From contig BDTA01000122.1 in the NCBI GenBank assembly GCA_002897935.1, positions 1-64,000 of the forward strand: a stretch of DNA of 64,000 nucleotides, in the 5' to 3' direction. Positions 61,004 through 64,000 of the stretch are shown here, one piece after another. Both the position numbers and the translations under genes were made by a program. Each line of letters begins with the position of its first letter. The stretch's first letter is position 1. Source of the DNA: a bacterium BMS3Abin08 (GTDB taxonomy: Bacteria > Nitrospirota > Thermodesulfovibrionia > Thermodesulfovibrionales > JdFR-85). The notes beneath the pieces were generated by a model. That model was not told the DNA's origin. It saw only the letters and a list, made by a program, of their open reading frames with translations, and ran no database searches.

Positions 61004-63245
61004 AAACCACCTCTCTCAGAGAATTGAAGTAATCCATTGCTTCCTTAAGGCTCTCCCCTTCCTGAATACCGATGAGATATAAACCGAGGCCGTCAAGATA
61101 CTTGATGATTCTTGCCCCATGAGCCCGGACAATCTCTTCAACATCCTCCCTTGTCAAATAATCTCTGAACCTTATAATCAGTTGTCCTTCAACATAACCC
61201 GTGGTATTTTTCCCGGATTTCAAATCAATCTCACCCTTTCTGGAAGAACCTCTGAAGGTGTCTCTTTTACTGTCGGTTATCTTCTTCAGCGCCTCTGCAT
61301 CCCTTATAATATGCGGGGTCAGAAAAACTATCAGGTTTGTCTTTTTCTTTGTGGTACTTTTTGTCTTGAATGCCCAGCCGAGCAAAGGGAGATCACCTAA
61401 AATGGGAACCTTGTCCGTGGTCTCTTCCTCCTTCTCCTGCATAAGCCCCCCAATCACCACTGTCTGGTTATCCTTTACTATCACAGAGGTATTGGTGGAG
61501 CGTTTGGTTGTTGTAGGGCCGATACTGATGAGAATATCCGCATTCGATTCGTGTTTGACGGAGGAGATCTCCTGATAAATATCCAGCTTCACATAATCAC
61601 CCTCAGTTATCTGGGGAGTTATTCTCAGAGTAATCCCCACATCCTTACGCTCGATGGTACTGAAGACAGAGGAACTCCTTGAAGGGTCTGACTCTCTCTT
61701 TGTAATAAAGGGCACGTTTTCCCCTACCACTATCTCTGCCTCCTTGTTGTTGGATGTAAGTATCTGCGGCGTTGAAAGCACATTCACGGCACCCTTAAAC
61801 TCATCCAGACTGAAGAGGGCGGCAAACCCCGGAACAGTCATTGGAGAGCTGTTCACCGAGCCGTCCGAATTGACTGAAAAAACAGGAACGTTAAGGAAAT
61901 TCCCCAGTCCACCGGCGGAAAATCCTGCGAGGCCACTTAAAACAGACTGCAAGGATGTCGAATTGAGGATACCGACACCGCTTATAAAAACAGGTTCCCC
62001 ATTGTGTGTTATTGCGGCCCTCCAGCGGGAACCAAGTTCTCTCAGCCTGTCTATGGAGGCCTCCACAATCATCGCCTCCACGTATACCTGCCTGCGCCTC
62101 CTGTCAAGCTTCCTGATCACCTGTACAATGTTCTTATAGTCTGAAGGAGAAGACACTATTATAAGGGCATTTGAGGACTTCTCAGGGGTTATCGTGGTCT
62201 TACCTGAAGACTCAAAGGGGATGGCCTTTCTCGCCTTATTAGGGTTACGCGTGCCTTGAGTCGATGCCTTCTGTATGACACCATTGAGGACATCCGCCAG
62301 TTCTTCGGCATCGGCATTTTCAAGAAAATAGACATTGATCCTTCCCTGATCTTCCGGTGATGGAACATCAAGCATCGCGACGACCCTCTTCATCGCCTCC
62401 CTTGCATTCTTTTTCCCGAAGAGAACGACGGCGTTAAGCCTTGTATCGGCAACGGCATGAGCATACTTTGCCCGGGCGATCTTTACCGTACCCTGGGAGG
62501 GAAATGACTTCATCCCTTCATTGAGTATCCTTGCAACCTCCTCTGCCGGGGCATGCTCAAGGTTCACTATCTCAGGGGCCTCCATCGCAGAGGGGCGGTC
62601 AATTCTCTCAATAATCTTCAGTATCTTTTCTATGTTCATTGCCGTGTCAATAATAAGGAGGAGATTGCCCGATCTGAAAGTGGAGATAATACCATCCCTT
62701 GAAACTATGGGCCTCAAAAATACAAGGACCTCCTCGGAAGAAATATGCTTCAGCGGTATGAGCCTCACTATAAATGAATCATCAATGGGTATCCTTCCGG
62801 AAACCACATCTATACCCTTCTGTCTTACCTCCGAGGAAGGCACAATCTTGTATGCATCCACCCCTGTTGGGACAAGTGCATAACCCTTGAACGCCAGCAC
62901 CGATGTGAAGAGCCTGTATGCATCATCGAGCTTCAGCTTGGAAGGTGCGATTATGGTTATCCTGCCCTTAAGCCTCTCATCAAACATCAGGTTTTTCCCG
63001 GTAATATCACTTACAAATTTTGCAAGTACGGGAAGCTCTACATCAACGAAATTGAATGTTACATCCTTTGTACTATCCGCTTTCCCCTGAATACCCCCTC
63101 CAGCATCCACAACTCTCTCTTCACCATAGGCAAAGGGCTCATAAATGAGTACCATTAATGAGACAAACACCACCGCTATCAGAAAAGAGATACCCCTACA
63201 GCTTATTCTCAACCTGAATCCCTTGAAAAAAGAGAAATCCTTCAC
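60966..63245 (-). CDS. gspD: type II secretion system secretin GspD with C-terminal subtilase-propeptide-like domain
   Basis: A 759-residue outer-membrane secretin. A signal or anchor is at residues 10-38, the N0 domain (VTFNFVDVELPVLAKFVSDI), N1-N3 domains and the secretin domain (VPILGDLPLLGWAFKT, KKKTNLIVFLTPHIIRD near 630-650) follow. After the secretin end the protein continues with about 77 residues (683-759) that do not belong to normal GspD: GQLIIRFRDYLTREDVEEI, GARIIKYLDGLGLYLIG and EVVYAEPNSRVRIQR resemble the N-terminal propeptide of subtilisin-like proteases (fervidolysin type). It starts 12 bases after gspC and overlaps gspE by 38 bases. Confidence 0.95.
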   Translation of the reverse strand: MKDFSFFKGFRLRISCRGISFLIAVVFVSLMVLIYEPFAYGEERVVDAGGGIQGKADSTKDVTFNFVDVELPVLAKFVSDITGKNLMFDERLKGRITIIAPSKLKLDDAYRLFTSVLAFKGYALVPTGVDAYKIVPSSEVRQKGIDVVSGRIPIDDSFIVRLIPLKHISSEEVLVFLRPIVSRDGIISTFRSGNLLLIIDTAMNIEKILKIIERIDRPSAMEAPEIVNLEHAPAEEVARILNEGMKSFPSQGTVKIARAKYAHAVADTRLNAVVLFGKKNAREAMKRVVAMLDVPSPEDQGRINVYFLENADAEELADVLNGVIQKASTQGTRNPNKARKAIPFESSGKTTITPEKSSNALIIVSSPSDYKNIVQVIRKLDRRRRQVYVEAMIVEASIDRLRELGSRWRAAITHNGEPVFISGVGILNSTSLQSVLSGLAGFSAGGLGNFLNVPVFSVNSDGSVNSSPMTVPGFAALFSLDEFKGAVNVLSTPQILTSNNKEAEIVVGENVPFITKRESDPSRSSSVFSTIERKDVGITLRITPQITEGDYVKLDIYQEISSVKHESNADILISIGPTTTKRSTNTSVIVKDNQTVVIGGLMQEKEEETTDKVPILGDLPLLGWAFKTKSTTKKKTNLIVFLTPHIIRDAEALKKITDSKRDTFRGSSRKGEIDLKSGKNTTGYVEGQLIIRFRDYLTREDVEEIVRAHGARIIKYLDGLGLYLIGIQEGESLKEAMDYFNSLREVVYAEPNSRVRIQR

Positions 63246-63257
63246 ATCTCCTCCATT

Positions 63258-64000
63258 TCACCTTATATAGTACCTCAAGGTTTTTTTCTTCCCCCGTCTC
63301 TCGATATTCAACACTATTTCATCAGCACCCTTTAGTGCGTTAAACGCCTGAAGAGCCGCTTCAGGATTGGTAATAGGATATTCGTTTATCTTAAACAGGA
63401 TGTCGTTATTTCTCAAACCGAGGCTGTAATAAAGACCGTTTCTCTTTACCTCTTTCAGGACAAACCCGCCCTGCCGTCCGCCCTTGAAGATTGGCTGCAA
63501 CCTTGCATCCGTCATTAATTGCTGAGGGTTGTTTATCGCCTCTTCAACCCGCCGCCTGTCCACCAGATACTCCCCTTCAGAAGTCTTTCGTATAAAACTA
63601 CCCTGTCTTGATCTCCTTAATCCCCCTGAAGGCTGATGGCTTCCGGGTCTCCTCTTCCTGGAGACCTCCTCTAAACTCATAAGCTGAAAATCATGAGGAG
63701 AACCTCCCATAACCAATGCATGATCCTGATAAACACCCTCCAGCATTCCAAATGAAAAGACCCTTTCGCCCTTTCTGAAAAACTCCTGCTTTCCCTCACC
63801 GTTCATGAAGACCGCATAACCCTCACCATCTCCCTCCTGTACCGTTCCGATGAGTTTAATATTCCCCGGTTTTTCTTTACCGGAAGCTGAAGGGGGTTTG
63901 AAATCCTTAAGAGCAAAGCCAAAAGGATTCTTACGGAGGATATTCATGTAGTATCCTATATCCTTCCTTGTCTGACCGGGCTGGTTTACGGTGTTCTTCT
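63258..64000 (-). CDS. gspC: type II secretion protein GspC-like with PDZ domain (5' end outside window)
   Basis: The frame is open past ATG 63947 up to the window edge (residues KNTVNQPGQTRKDIGYY precede MNILRKNPFGFALKDF), so the gene starts beyond 64000, and the N-terminal transmembrane segment is missing here. The visible part has the HR domain (IKLIGTVQEGDGEGYAVFMN, GKQEFFRKGERV) that contacts the secretin, a basic linker (SRKRRPGSHQPSGGLRRSRQ), the YLVDRRRVEEAINNPQQLM segment, and a PDZ domain (GGFVLKEVKRNGLYYSLGLR, NNDILFKINEYPI) for substrate selection. It is 12 bases before gspD. Start near 64000 and beyond cannot be seen. Confidence 0.88.
   Translation of the reverse strand, partial: KNTVNQPGQTRKDIGYYMNILRKNPFGFALKDFKPPSASGKEKPGNIKLIGTVQEGDGEGYAVFMNGEGKQEFFRKGERVFSFGMLEGVYQDHALVMGGSPHDFQLMSLEEVSRKRRPGSHQPSGGLRRSRQGSFIRKTSEGEYLVDRRRVEEAINNPQQLMTDARLQPIFKGGRQGGFVLKEVKRNGLYYSLGLRNNDILFKINEYPITNPEAALQAFNALKGADEIVLNIERRGKKKTLRYYIR

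Overview
The window is a compact bacterial chromosome segment (by eye roughly 48-50% GC) from a Gram-negative anaerobe or facultative anaerobe. It carries LPS-export genes (lptC-lptA-lptB), a type II secretion cluster, outer-membrane-type lipoproteins and a periplasmic multiheme cytochrome c. It also has sigma-54 with several sigma-54 activators, pyruvate phosphate dikinase and a membrane-bound molybdopterin oxidoreductase. The mixture resembles Nitrospirota (Thermodesulfovibrionia-like) or a deltaproteobacterial-type lineage. That placement is inference; no rRNA is present to settle it.

Layout. 1-3.1 kb is an accessory island: the C-terminal end of a DnaA-domain-IV-like HTH protein (cut by the window edge), a ParE/RelE-type toxin-antitoxin pair, an AT-richer orphan O-methyltransferase, the decayed remains of an MntA-HepT pair, and an intact RHH-MazF pair. 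3.6-10.1 kb (minus strand) is a putative operon: MBL hydrolase, molybdopterin oxidoreductase, four-cluster ferredoxin subunit, NrfD/PsrC-like membrane subunit, second MBL hydrolase. 10.9-15.7 kb holds a nitronate monooxygenase-like flavoprotein, a PAS/PAS sigma-54 activator and a propionyl/acetyl-CoA synthetase. 16.4-28.9 kb holds tRNA-Asp, TPR proteins, a transporter-type (CbrA/CrbS-like) histidine kinase, its NtrC-type response regulator, a DUF294 protein, a DnaQ-like exonuclease, a sodium/solute symporter and a CsgG-SH3 lipoprotein. 29-46 kb is mostly housekeeping: tRNA-Ser, L,D-transpeptidase, Lpp-like lipoprotein, ppdK, mutS, coaE, scpB, cobO, alr, tatA, mobA, a probable 6S RNA, rarA, rny, ymdB. 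46-54 kb has a multiheme cytochrome followed by lptC-lptA-lptB-rpoN-hpf-rapZ and a cysteine desulfurase. 54-64 kb has HU, small and TPR proteins, two oligopeptide-type ABC ATPases, an SspB-like protein and gspE-gspD-gspC (gspC runs off the right edge).

How it fits together. rpoN, two sigma-54 activators and two good -24/-12 promoters lie in the same window: one ahead of the CoA synthetase and one ahead of the DUF294-exonuclease-symporter operon. Both promoters have GTTAC-N5-GTAAC-like sites upstream. This suggests a small-acid uptake and activation regulon read by the transporter-type kinase. mobA, tatA and the molybdenum operon form a second theme.

The intergenic regions are packed with short non-coding repeats: REP-type palindromes (core like GATTCCGGACAAGCCGGAAT), four MITE-like families with distinct terminal inverted repeats that carry REP cores, and a GC-rich AATGAACCTCCCCGCCG repeat often found just after stop codons.
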